Assembly (NCBI GenBank): GCA_022764165.1
Contig: JALERM010000092.1
Span: forward strand, 1 to 37,432
Source of the DNA: Eubacterium sp.
Lineage (GTDB): Bacteria; Bacillota; Clostridia; Lachnospirales; Lachnospiraceae
Length of the DNA: 37,432 nt
Direction: 5' to 3'
Part shown: positions 23,647 to 31,512 of the stretch, one piece after another
How the letters are laid out: each line of letters starts with the position of its first letter
Position numbering within the stretch: position 1 is the stretch's first letter
The notes under the pieces: generated by a model
Told to the model about the DNA's origin: nothing
The model's database searches: none
The model's input: the letters and a program-made list of their open reading frames with translations, nothing else
Position numbers and translations under genes: made by a program

Positions 23647-25425
23647 TTATTTTTTCATACCATAAGCTCTCAATTCTTTATGAAACGAACTTCTCCTTGG
23701 ATACTCTTTCTTATATTTTTCCATTATCATTGCCTTAGCATTTGTAATTCCCAAAGATTCCTGCACTTCTCCGAATGCAGCAATGTAAGAAGCACATTCA
23801 CCATAGTAATTCCGCCTATTATTTTCCATAATTCCAGCAACTCTTACAGCAATAAGCTTATCAATTCTTGTTATCCAGGTTTGAATATCTACATCTGATA
23901 TTTTCGTATCATTCTTCCAAATCGATAATATTGTAGAAAACAGTTCTGCATCAGTTTTTACCATTTTTTCACCCGTTCCAAAATAAAACCTTTCTGCACG
24001 GATAGCAGATGCAGAACCTGCCCGCATCTGCATGGATCTCAAGCCTATTGGTAATGATGAACCATTATACAATCTCAATAGAACAAATGCCAGCCCCTGT
24101 TTCATGTATGTAGACGACCACCCGAGACCCTCGCTTGTATTCATACCAACTTTCCTCATTTTTTCAATTTGGCCATCATAAGCTAATAAAGTACAATACT
24201 CATACAGGCTGATATCATTCTCTTTTCCCATCCCACGATCATAGATATATCCTTTATTTCTATTGCGGGCATTCTGGTATAAAGATTCATAAATTTTCTG
24301 AACTTCATCCCGGTATTCTTGCCAATCATTTGAAAGTAATCTGATTCTCCAATAGTTCATCACTGTTGAATCTGAGCGAAATGCTTCCATCCAACACTTT
24401 TCGGCATCCTTTTGTTTCCCCGTTCTAACTGCATATTCTGCCGTGAGTAATGCAATCTCACTCCTGATAATATCAGAAATCGGAATACCTGCCAAAGCTT
24501 CCATTCCAACCAGAAACATTTTTTCATTTTCTGCCGTATCTAATTTGGATTCCAACAACTGTTTGTACAATGAAGGATATTCTTTAACATATTTTCTGGC
24601 ATTCTCCAAAAGAATATTATCATCTTTTATCATGGACTGCGCTTCCTTGAGAAAACCCTCTGCATATCGTCCACCTTGCTTACCAAGATATTCAATCCAT
24701 GTTCCAAGGAATTCATCAAAATCAGGAAGATCACTATTTCCCATCTGCATAATATCTTCTAATGTCACATCCGGATTTCCCAGATTTCCCATAATAAGAA
24801 ACAGTTCTTCTGCTCTATTATCAGGCGCGTTACCCATATATATCAGATACAGACATTCTTTCACAAAAGTATCATAATCACTATTCAGCAGGTCATACTC
24901 ATCCAGACTACAAACACCTAATGGTGAACCATCAAAATCGTTATAATCCCCCTCCGCTGACACTTCCAACAAAGACAATATCTCTGCCAGTTCACAGCCT
25001 TCTTTATACATTTGCGTGTCTACACAGTAATGCACATATTTTATCGCTAAATCGATATCCCTGATAAGACCATCCGGATCCGAAAAGAGGACTTCATCCG
25101 CATCACTGTTATACCAGTCATCCCATTCCTCATTATATTCACTATCCAGCACCCTATCTCCATCGTTTATTTCTGTAAGTATTTCTATGATATTCTTGAT
25201 TTCCTTTACTGCATTTGCATAATCATTATTCTTTTCGGATTCACATTCATTCAGAACCTTTCCGGAATAAGTTTTCAACAATTCAACAAATGACTGTCTT
25301 CCCTTTTCAGACCATGTTCTTGCCATTTCATGAACAAACGCCTGAAGTTCTCCTTGGGACATATTTGCAGTTAATGCATCTACTTCGCTTAGAAATTGCG
25401 GAAGTCTTATGTTTAATTTGCTCAT
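23647..25425 (-). CDS. Large acidic helical-repeat (TPR/SEL1-like) protein of unknown function
   Basis: 592 residues from the ATG at 25425 (AGGAGA 6 nt upstream; an upstream in-frame ATG at 25452 lacks a site). There is no signal peptide or TM. The N-terminal third has helical hairpins and a very acidic patch (EYNEEWDDWYNSDADEVLFSD), the middle has TPR-like helix pairs (AIKYVHYCVDTQMYKEGCELAEILSLLE; AEELFLIMGNLG; IALLTAEYAVRTGKQKDAEKCWMEAFRSD), and the C-terminal part is basic (RVAGIMENNRRNYYGEC). I do not recognise a named family; it is probably a scaffold or regulatory protein. A tandem 53-nt array lies 175-490 bp upstream of the start. Confidence 0.85.
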   Translation of the reverse strand: MSKLNIRLPQFLSEVDALTANMSQGELQAFVHEMARTWSEKGRQSFVELLKTYSGKVLNECESEKNNDYANAVKEIKNIIEILTEINDGDRVLDSEYNEEWDDWYNSDADEVLFSDPDGLIRDIDLAIKYVHYCVDTQMYKEGCELAEILSLLEVSAEGDYNDFDGSPLGVCSLDEYDLLNSDYDTFVKECLYLIYMGNAPDNRAEELFLIMGNLGNPDVTLEDIMQMGNSDLPDFDEFLGTWIEYLGKQGGRYAEGFLKEAQSMIKDDNILLENARKYVKEYPSLYKQLLESKLDTAENEKMFLVGMEALAGIPISDIIRSEIALLTAEYAVRTGKQKDAEKCWMEAFRSDSTVMNYWRIRLLSNDWQEYRDEVQKIYESLYQNARNRNKGYIYDRGMGKENDISLYEYCTLLAYDGQIEKMRKVGMNTSEGLGWSSTYMKQGLAFVLLRLYNGSSLPIGLRSMQMRAGSASAIRAERFYFGTGEKMVKTDAELFSTILSIWKNDTKISDVDIQTWITRIDKLIAVRVAGIMENNRRNYYGECASYIAAFGEVQESLGITNAKAMIMEKYKKEYPRRSSFHKELRAYGMKK

Positions 25426-25599
25426 TTTTTTCTCCTTCATCCATTTGAACAATTACAGATGATCCATTGTTCTTCATAATATAATTTTACCATACTTCTG
25501 TTGTCTTTCCTATTATATCAGGGCAAAAAATTATTACACATTCTAAATTTCCGTTACAGTTTAGTTCAAGAAGATTATTCTGCACCGAACTATTCATTA

Positions 25600-25918
25600 T
25601 AGGCTAAAATAATTGTTATTTGTGTTTTCGTCCTATCTTTTTGGTCTCTGGGTAGGCTCCATTTTTTAGTTTTCACGTTTTCATCCTACCATATAAGAAG
25701 AAACGTAGGCTGAGAATCCCCAAAATACCTTACTGAGCTTACTATAATTGGTAAAAGCATAGGCTACAAATCCCAGAAACCAATGTTATAGCCTATAAGA
25801 ATCCCAAAAAGGTAGGAGGAATATCATAACAGCAACCATTAGAGCCTATCGAAAATGAAAAAAGGTAGGCGGAATATTCGAAAACTAATCAATGAAGCCT
25901 ATCAAAAGATAAAAGGCC
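25600..25918. repeat. Array of six diverged 53-nt units with phased TAGGCT/AGCCTA half-sites
   Basis: TAGGCT-like sites start at 25600, 25653, 25706, 25760, 25813 and 25866 (steps 53, 53, 54, 53, 53). In every unit an inverted CCTAT-like site starts exactly 32 nt later (25632, 25685, 25738, 25792, 25845, 25898). The DNA between them is AT rich and differs from unit to unit; units 5 and 6 are most alike. Steps of 32 and 21 nt are close to three and two helix turns, so all half-sites face the same side of DNA. No cas genes are present and repeats are not identical, so this is not a CRISPR. The ~150 bp on each side of the array (25453-25599, 25919-25974) shows no other gene or clear structure. 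Confidence 0.85.
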
Positions 25919-25974
25919 AGACATGTTCGCTGACCAGTAACGAATTTCCCAAATGTCCAGATATATCAGGATAT

Positions 25975-26013
25975 AAAAAACCCCTCATCACCGGAACACA
26001 TCCAGTAATGGGG
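25975..26013 (-). terminator. Terminator of the yjdF transcript
   Basis: A bulged GC stem (25981-25994/26002-26013) is followed on the minus strand by six T (25975-25980), 24 nt after the yjdF stop codon. Confidence 0.75.
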
Positions 26014-26036
26014 AGCCTTTGTTTTGACATACGCAG

Positions 26037-26453
26037 TTAATGTCCTCTGTGCCTGTCTTTTTTCTTTTGCTGTTTCAGTTCAAACAATCGCTCAGCCTCT
26101 GATAGTTTCTGCTCTCGGCTTTTCACTTTGCGTGACTGCTTGTTCTGTTCCTGCTGCAACTTCAAAGCCTGCTGCGATTTTGTGCCAATTCCAGTGTCCT
26201 GCAATTGCTTTTTCACATCACGCTGCATTCTCTTCGGATTCCTTTTGACTTCTTTTACAACAGTTGCCACAGCCGGGCTAAATTGCAAACTATCATAATG
26301 TTTCAAAATGAACTCGTAAACTTCGTAATCCTTTGGTTCTGTACCAAATGTCACTTTAGCTGCAGATAATTTATCGTCTTCGGTTCGCTCGAAAACACCT
26401 ACCCAGAACGGATCATCAAAATACACTGTCAGTTTGCCACTTACTTTGCCCAT
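26037..26453 (-). CDS. yjdF: YjdF family protein (DUF2992)
   Basis: 138 residues. The beta-rich N-terminal domain begins VSGKLTVYFDDPFWVGVFER and continues KLSAAKVTFGTEPKDYEVYEFILKHYDSLQFSP, the DUF2992 signature; the C-terminal ~60 residues are very basic and Gln-rich (VKRNPKRMQRDVKKQ ... KQQKKKDRHRGH), also typical. The biochemical role is unknown; in Firmicutes the gene is controlled by the yjdF riboswitch, which responds to azaaromatic compounds. The leader at 26483-26597 fits that RNA. GGAGGG lies 7 nt before the ATG. Confidence 0.92.
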   Translation of the reverse strand: MGKVSGKLTVYFDDPFWVGVFERTEDDKLSAAKVTFGTEPKDYEVYEFILKHYDSLQFSPAVATVVKEVKRNPKRMQRDVKKQLQDTGIGTKSQQALKLQQEQNKQSRKVKSREQKLSEAERLFELKQQKKKDRHRGH

Positions 26454-26482
26454 AATAATCCCTCCTTAATTAATTAAAATGA

Positions 26483-26597
26483 GCAAAGAACGGACAACCC
26501 GGAGGGGCAGGTTACTTACCACAGATTTCTCCATGACGGCCGGGCTACCTACCGGCTCTGGCATGTATTGCTACACACGTTGCGTTTTTATCTTTGC
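26483..26597 (-). promoter_or_regulatory. yjdF-type riboswitch
   Basis: The minus-strand leader of yjdF is closed by a 7-bp stem (GCAAAGA at 26591-26597 with TCTTTGC at 26483-26489) and holds several GC-rich helices, including a GCCGG...CCGGC arm, between them; it is much more GC-rich than its surroundings. Size (~115 nt), position and gene family match the yjdF motif. I did not verify the consensus base by base. It ends ~25 nt before the ribosome-binding site, so translational or folding control is possible. Confidence 0.75.
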
Positions 26598-26620
26598 ATT
26601 TGATTCAATTTTCATTTTAC

Positions 26621-27718
26621 CTAAAACTTCTCAATAACCTGAATGAGCTGATCACTTTCCCGGACACGCCGAATTGTCTCGTCCCGCTTGACTTCCCGAA
26701 TTGTTTTCGTGAATTCCATTCGGATCTCCTCATTGGGAATACGCACGCATTCTGTCTTTTCATCATAGGCCAGATATCCCAAATGAATCAGTAAAGTGAG
26801 CACATCATCTCGATTCCGGAAAGTCACCAGATCATTAGCAAAGGCACTTGTATCCACCTTGACCGGTACACCGCCCAGCAATTCTGTAACAGTCCTGGAC
26901 AACCCGTCAAAATCGAGACTGATATACCCCATCAGACTCTCTGCTGCAGAAGTCTGCGTCCAGTAGGAATCGAAATCATCATTGCGTATCGCTTTCATCA
27001 CAGAATTGGGATTATAAACCGAGTCCACACCACGGAATGAATAACCATCGTACCACTGCTTCATCTTTGCAAAATCCTGATTATAATCCGTACAAAACTT
27101 TCGGACCTCATCTTCTGTAAATCCGACATACGTTCCAAATTTTCTGGGTTTTACCATGGTAAACTCTTCAAAATCCGATATAGCTGATTGCGAGGCATCT
27201 TTCTTGATTGGAAGGATGCCTGTCATATAAGCAGCCGCAAATACCTTGGCAGTCATTCCGCTGTTTTTAAACAGGGAACGCAAAAACTCCAGATATTCTT
27301 TCTGTACAATTGGCTGATCACCTGCTTCCCTGATTGGAGCGTCCCATTCATCAATGACCATAATAAACTTGTTTCCTGCAGCAGATACGGCGTTGGCCGC
27401 TCCAATGACTGCTGTCATATCCAGATAGATGACATCATATCTATTCAGGTGCTGTTTATATGTTCGACTTAATTTCTCGTTTGTTGAAATCTCCAAATCC
27501 TCAAATAAAGCGGAAGAATCACACGTCTTATCATAATATGCACACAACATCTGTGCCGCAAAAGATTTTCCAAAACGACGTGGTCTGCTGATGCAAGTCA
27601 GTTTTTGTTTTGTTCCAATAGTATCATTGATCAAAGCAATCAAGCCGGACTTATCTACATATTGACTGTTCCTTATTTCTTCAAACCCAATGTTGCCAGG
27701 ATTCAGATAATTTCCCAT
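26621..27718 (-). pseudogene. AAA-ATPase-like / PD-(D/E)XK family gene with internal and C-terminal deletions
   Basis: The N-terminal motif GFEEIRNSQYVDKSGLI and Walker A SRPRRFGKSFAAQ, then FIMVIDEWDAPIRE (Walker B), YMTGILPIKK and FTEDEVRKFCTDY ... WYDGYSF are classic for PF09820 proteins of ~530-570 residues that end in a PD-(D/E)XK nuclease. Here only 365 codons remain. The segment between IYLDMTAVIG and AANAVSAAGNKFIMV lacks ~45-60 residues normally lying before Walker B, and the frame stops at RVRESDQLIQVIEKF, before the nuclease domain. The reading frame is otherwise open, so a shortened ATPase could be made, but function is doubtful. These genes are multicopy accessory genes in gut anaerobes. 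Confidence 0.75.
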
Positions 27719-28189
27719 CCGCCATTCACCGTTACTGAAAACTTATAAAAAGTTGTAAACTTTTATGTTTTATTCCTGCTTCTCTGAGTATGCTTTTGAT
27801 AGTACAAGTATCTATCTACTCACAAGTTCCTGTACTCTCCACAGGCGTAAATTCCGAACTAACGAATCCGTACATATCTACATCTGCTTTTCGATGCTAA
27901 GATGCAAATTCTTGCGGCACCGGCATACTGGAACAGTTTCGTATTTTGTATGTTATTAGGTATCAGCATTACTTTCAGGCTTTTTATCACTGTTTTCCTC
28001 CTCCTGCAGCAGCTCCTGTTGTTCTGTCTTTATATAAAGCAACAACTTTTTCGATCTAATTTTGGGATATCCGCTTCCTAGCATTCTACTCTACGACCCA
28101 GTAGTTTTCAATCATTTTTCAAATAGATTGGGTTCACTTTAGTATCTATATAGCGACATTTCCTGTGGGATGGTTACAAAAAAATCAGA
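27719..28189. other. Gene-poor stretch
   Basis: No convincing gene. A minus-strand frame of ~42 codons ending at about 27959 (KLLLYIKTEQQELLQEEENSDKKPES) has a hydrophilic coiled-coil tail and might be the end of a lost gene. No hairpins or promoters stand out. Confidence 0.4.
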
Positions 28190-28664
28190 TTATTCCAACG
28201 CCTCCAATTCCCTGATACTCTCTATAAAATGTTGTTCACCCGGAGAAAGTAACTGTTCTTGCTTCTTCCGATATTTTTCATATTCCTCATGGGCTTTATC
28301 AATCGCCTGTTTATGAGTTACACGCCCTTTTGTCGTCAAAATATCTCGTCTGGTCATTTTCAGGTAATCGTCAATCGTTTCAGGCGGCCATCATCCAGTA
28401 CAAATCCTTTTTTCATATACTTTTTTAAAATAGAACTTGCTCATATGTGAAACTGTGTACCTCTCAAAGATTTCACACGATAACCAACAGAAATAATCAC
28501 ATCCAGATTGTAATACTCTATCTCTCTGGATACACGGCGGTTTCCTTCTATCTGAACTGTTGCAAATTTTGCAACAGTTGCCTCTCGCTGAAGTTCACCT
28601 TCTGCAAAAACGTTTTTTATATGCCTCGATATCATCCTGATTATCCGCTGCTGCTACATTATTC
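28190..28664 (-). pseudogene. Broken RhuM (virulence RhuM family) gene
   Basis: The piece at 28441-28635 reads HIKNVFAEGELQREATVAKFATVQ ... IEYYNLDVIISVGYRVKSLRGTQFH, the core of RhuM proteins. A TGA at 28441-28443 replaces the usual Trp of FRIWA, and the frame then resumes ASSILKKYMKKGFVLDDGRLK. After that a frameshift and the loss of about 100 residues lead to the family's C-terminal helix (RRDILTTKGRVTHKQAIDKAHEEYEKYRKK), ending at 28190. The N-terminal end is also frameshifted near 28635, where it meets the PIN-type gene. RhuM genes often ride with accessory and restriction islands. Confidence 0.85.
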
Positions 28665-29270
28665 CTATGCATCAATCAGCTTTCTCAATATGGGCAACCT
28701 AAATTCCCTCACAAATTGTTTCACACACTGATAATCAACTGCACCAGTTTCTCTTTCAATAGAACAAAGTGAACCAGAACACCTATCTCTGGCAGCATTC
28801 CGTTCCTCTATTCTGGCATACTCTTCTGCCAAATCTATCATGGAAGTTTTCTCTTTCAGTTTTTCCCTTCGTTCTGCATTTTCCGGTGTATTCAGCATAA
28901 TAAAAGCATTTTCAAGATTCCCTGCCTTCACCACATGAATATCCGACATAGAATTATTGTTAAAATAATCCAGAACAGCTTGAAATCCTTTGTCATTACT
29001 GACAATAGCAAGCTGCTTCTCTCCCCCGGATACCAGCATACCGCACTCTATGGCGATATAAAAATCCAAAGCATTTTTACCAGGATTCTTTAGTTTCAGA
29101 ATACGAAATTTGCATCCAGATGCATCAATTGTTTTAATAAAATCCTGTCTTATTTTTCTGCATGAATCACTATAGAATACAATTAATGTATCATCTTTTC
29201 TGAGTGCATCGACACCCTTGAGTCCATCCGAAGCAAACACATTTTCATAATCTACAAGTATTGTTGCCAT
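28665..29270 (-). CDS. NYN/PIN-like ribonuclease-fold protein
   Basis: 201 residues from the ATG at 29270 (GGGAGGGAG 8 nt upstream). TILVDYENVF gives the first acidic residue Asp7 in the VDxxNV motif of NYN/PIN_7 domains; Asp69 (NALDFYIAIECG) and Asp93 (IVSNDKGFQAVLDYF) complete the metal site. The order fits a nuclease domain of ~110 residues followed by a charged helical tail of ~90. The likely activity is metal-dependent RNA cleavage. It diverges from an XRE-type gene, with a perfect palindrome over its promoter. Its end abuts the broken rhuM, so the last residues may derive from fusion with that DNA. Confidence 0.85.
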   Translation of the reverse strand: MATILVDYENVFASDGLKGVDALRKDDTLIVFYSDSCRKIRQDFIKTIDASGCKFRILKLKNPGKNALDFYIAIECGMLVSGGEKQLAIVSNDKGFQAVLDYFNNNSMSDIHVVKAGNLENAFIMLNTPENAERREKLKEKTSMIDLAEEYARIEERNAARDRCSGSLCSIERETGAVDYQCVKQFVREFRLPILRKLIDA

Positions 29271-29373
29271 ACAAACTCCCTCCCCCTTTGAACACACACC
29301 TCTACAATTCATCTAAGGATTTATCCTGGAAAGAGATAAACCACAGCCTTCCTCTTGATTATTTTGTGATGAG

Positions 29374-29427
29374 AGTGTATATTATAACCATTGGTTATAA
29401 TATACACTAACTAATGGTTATTGTCAA
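29374..29427 (-). promoter_or_regulatory. PIN-gene promoter overlapped by a perfect 35-nt palindrome
   Basis: Minus-strand TTGACA (29422-29427), a 17-nt spacer and TATATT (29399-29404). Bases 29374-29390 and 29392-29408 are exact reverse complements around one base (AGTGTATATTATAACCA half), covering the -10 and start site. Part of the half-site (AACCATTAG, read as TAATGGTTAT) recurs at 29412-29421. The palindrome is a strong operator candidate for the divergent XRE protein. Confidence 0.8.
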
Positions 29428-29520
29428 GTTTAATGCAATATTTTAATTAGCATATATACACTCTATCTTTTCAAAAGAGACTATTAATGGGGTGATATTT
29501 TAAAATCTGGAGGATTGAAG

Positions 29521-29853
29521 ATGCATTTTATACCGGAGCGATTAATTTCATTAAGACAATCTTTAGGCATAAACAAAGCGGAAGCTGCACGAAAATTGAA
29601 TATTTCAGCAATGGGATATGGCAGATATGAAAGCGGTGAACGAGAACCATCATATCAAATGACTGTTTTTATTGCCCAGACTTTCAATAGCTCGGTTGAT
29701 TATTTATACGGCAACACTGATAATAAAAACGCCACCATCTTAACCATCTCATCTGACGATGAACCTGATTTATTCTTTCTGGTACAATCTATCAGAAAAG
29801 ACAAACATATGCTAGAACGTTTATTGGCATACGCAAATGAATTAAAGCAATAA
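29521..29853 (+). CDS. XRE/Cro-CI-type helix-turn-helix regulator
   Basis: 110 residues from the ATG at 29521 (GGAGG 7 nt upstream; the TTG at 29515 is less likely). The HTH is LISLRQSLGINKAEAARKLNISAMGYGRYESGEREPSYQMTVFIAQTF, followed by DYLYGNTD, a standard XRE ending, and a short acidic C-terminal helix region. It probably binds the palindrome at 29374-29408 and controls both itself and the divergent NYN/PIN gene. An antitoxin-like role is possible but not shown. Confidence 0.9.
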   Translation: MHFIPERLISLRQSLGINKAEAARKLNISAMGYGRYESGEREPSYQMTVFIAQTFNSSVDYLYGNTDNKNATILTISSDDEPDLFFLVQSIRKDKHMLERLLAYANELKQ

Positions 29854-29898
29854 CAATAGATTGAGTTCAAATTCTTGACTCCCTGAACTCGTAACCTT

Positions 29899-30825
29899 TT
29901 ACACCGTCTCTGTCCGAAATAATTTGATGTAGAAATCTGTCCCCACACCCTTTTTACTTGCAGCTGTAATGGTTCCATTTTGCTTTAATATGATTTGTTT
30001 CGCCATTGCAAGTCCGATTCCTATACTATTTGCAGATGCATTGCCTGCTTTGTAAAATCTTTCAAAAATATGCGGCAGATGTTCACTGTCTATTCCTTCT
30101 CCATCATCCACTACGTGAATATGGGTGGCAATAGCATCCTGAACAACCTGTACTTTTACAGTACCACCTTCATTCGTATGCTCCACACTGTTTTTTACAA
30201 TGTTTAACAATGCTTCTGTCATCCAGTGTTTATCACAGGAAATACATACGGCAGCATCGGACTGGCAAATCAACTGAATTCCTTTGAGTTCTGCCATAAT
30301 CTCCAGAGAATCCTGTATATCACGTAAGATATCCTTCACATAAACGGATTCCTTCTTCAATTCCAAGACATCCGCCTGCAGCTGTGCCAGTGTTAACAGG
30401 TTACGAATCAGCCAGGTAATACGTTTCGCCTGTTTATCAATCTTATCCGCATAATCTAACCTTTGCTCATCCGAAAGTTCTGGTTCTTCCAATAAATCTG
30501 TCATAATGGTAATGGCCGAAATCGGGGTCTTAATCTGATGGGATATATCTGATAACATATCTGCCATATAACGTTTCTGCGACAGTTCTTCTGAATACGC
30601 CTCCCTCAGCAAGACAACCACCTTGTAAATCTCGCTTTGCAATATGCTGAGCTGTCCTTCCCTGAAATGTTCCATTTCCGGCAAATCCAACCGATCCTGA
30701 ACCCGTGTCAGATATGAAATCAAGTCTTCTATTTGTTTTTCCACTTTTCGTTTCCGCATTCCAGTGATCAAAAATTGTGCAATCAGGCTTACGATCAACA
30801 GAATAATTATCACATTTTTTATCAT
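29899..30825 (-). CDS. Sensor histidine kinase of a Bce/Vex-like module
   Basis: 308 residues. Only one N-terminal TM (about 4-22) is visible and there is no extracellular sensor loop, then a coiled region, the H-box MLSDISHQIKTPI with His96, N-box LLNIVKNSVEHTNEGG, D/F boxes VVDDGEGIDSEHLPHIFERFYK and G-box SIGIGLAMAKQI. It phosphorylates the response regulator encoded just upstream (4-nt ATGA overlap). Kinases without a sensor domain usually depend on the partner ABC transporter for detection. Confidence 0.93.
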   Translation of the reverse strand: MIKNVIIILLIVSLIAQFLITGMRKRKVEKQIEDLISYLTRVQDRLDLPEMEHFREGQLSILQSEIYKVVVLLREAYSEELSQKRYMADMLSDISHQIKTPISAITIMTDLLEEPELSDEQRLDYADKIDKQAKRITWLIRNLLTLAQLQADVLELKKESVYVKDILRDIQDSLEIMAELKGIQLICQSDAAVCISCDKHWMTEALLNIVKNSVEHTNEGGTVKVQVVQDAIATHIHVVDDGEGIDSEHLPHIFERFYKAGNASANSIGIGLAMAKQIILKQNGTITAASKKGVGTDFYIKLFRTETV

Positions 30826-31511
30826 AGTAACCTCTGCTTTTCCATACGGTAGCCAATTCCCCGTACAGTCTGAATCAACGGCTGTCCCTCAAAATCTCCT
30901 AATTTTTCACGCAAACGTTTGATATACACCGTCAATGTATTGTCATTTACAAAATCCCCTGCTTCATCCCAGATATCAGTTAATAACTGCTTCCTGGAAA
31001 GTGTTTGTCCCCGATGATTCACAAAAATTAACAACAGGCGATATTCCATAGCCGTCAACTCAATATTTTTTTGATTTCGATACACTTTTCCCGCCTGTAG
31101 ATCCAGTTCATTGTCACCAATTGCAATTCTTGACTGCTGTACCACATCTTTTCCTACTCTTCGTAAAATTGCTTTCATTCTTGCCAGTAATTCACGAATA
31201 CGAAAAGGCTTTGCAATATAATCATCAGCGCCCTGTTCCAACGCCAATACCGTATGTACTTCATCATCACAAGCGGTCAAAAAAAGAATGGGAGCGTCAC
31301 TCTTCTTTCGAATTTCTCTGCATATGGTATAGCCATCGCCATCCGGCAGCATCACATCCAATAAGAAAGCATCAATCGTTTGATTGCCTGATATCGTGTC
31401 CAATGCCGCATTTTGGGTAGCGGCAGTCAGCACATCGTACCCGTCCTGCCGCAAAGAAATCTGCAATCCTTCCCGAATGATATTGTCATCTTCCACTACT
31501 AAAACTGTCAT
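30822..31511 (-). CDS. OmpR/PhoB-family response regulator
   Basis: 229 residues. The receiver domain has the acidic pair in VVEDDN, phosphoacceptor Asp52 in FLLDVMLPDGDG, the conserved Thr/Ser region LFLTACDDE and Lys in YIAKPFRIREL. The C-terminal winged helix reads IELTAMEYRLLLIFVNHRGQTLSRKQLLTDIWD ... NTLTVYIKRLREKLGD ... TVRGIGYRM. It starts 1 nt after the permease stop. The probable target is the TGACA-N4-TGTCA site before the ABC genes. Confidence 0.95.
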   Translation of the reverse strand: MTVLVVEDDNIIREGLQISLRQDGYDVLTAATQNAALDTISGNQTIDAFLLDVMLPDGDGYTICREIRKKSDAPILFLTACDDEVHTVLALEQGADDYIAKPFRIRELLARMKAILRRVGKDVVQQSRIAIGDNELDLQAGKVYRNQKNIELTAMEYRLLLIFVNHRGQTLSRKQLLTDIWDEAGDFVNDNTLTVYIKRLREKLGDFEGQPLIQTVRGIGYRMEKQRLL

Positions 31512-31512
31512 T

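Noticed and set aside
25600-25918. CRISPR array
   Set aside because: The period is regular, but the conserved blocks differ at many positions, spacers would be only ~20 nt, and no cas gene is present.
27719-28189. tRNA or small RNA gene in the gene-poor stretch
   Set aside because: No cloverleaf, T-arm motif or promoter-terminator pair could be found by eye.
29700-29978. Minus-strand 92-codon frame over the XRE and kinase ends
   Set aside because: It overlaps two well-supported genes and has no start signal or family features.
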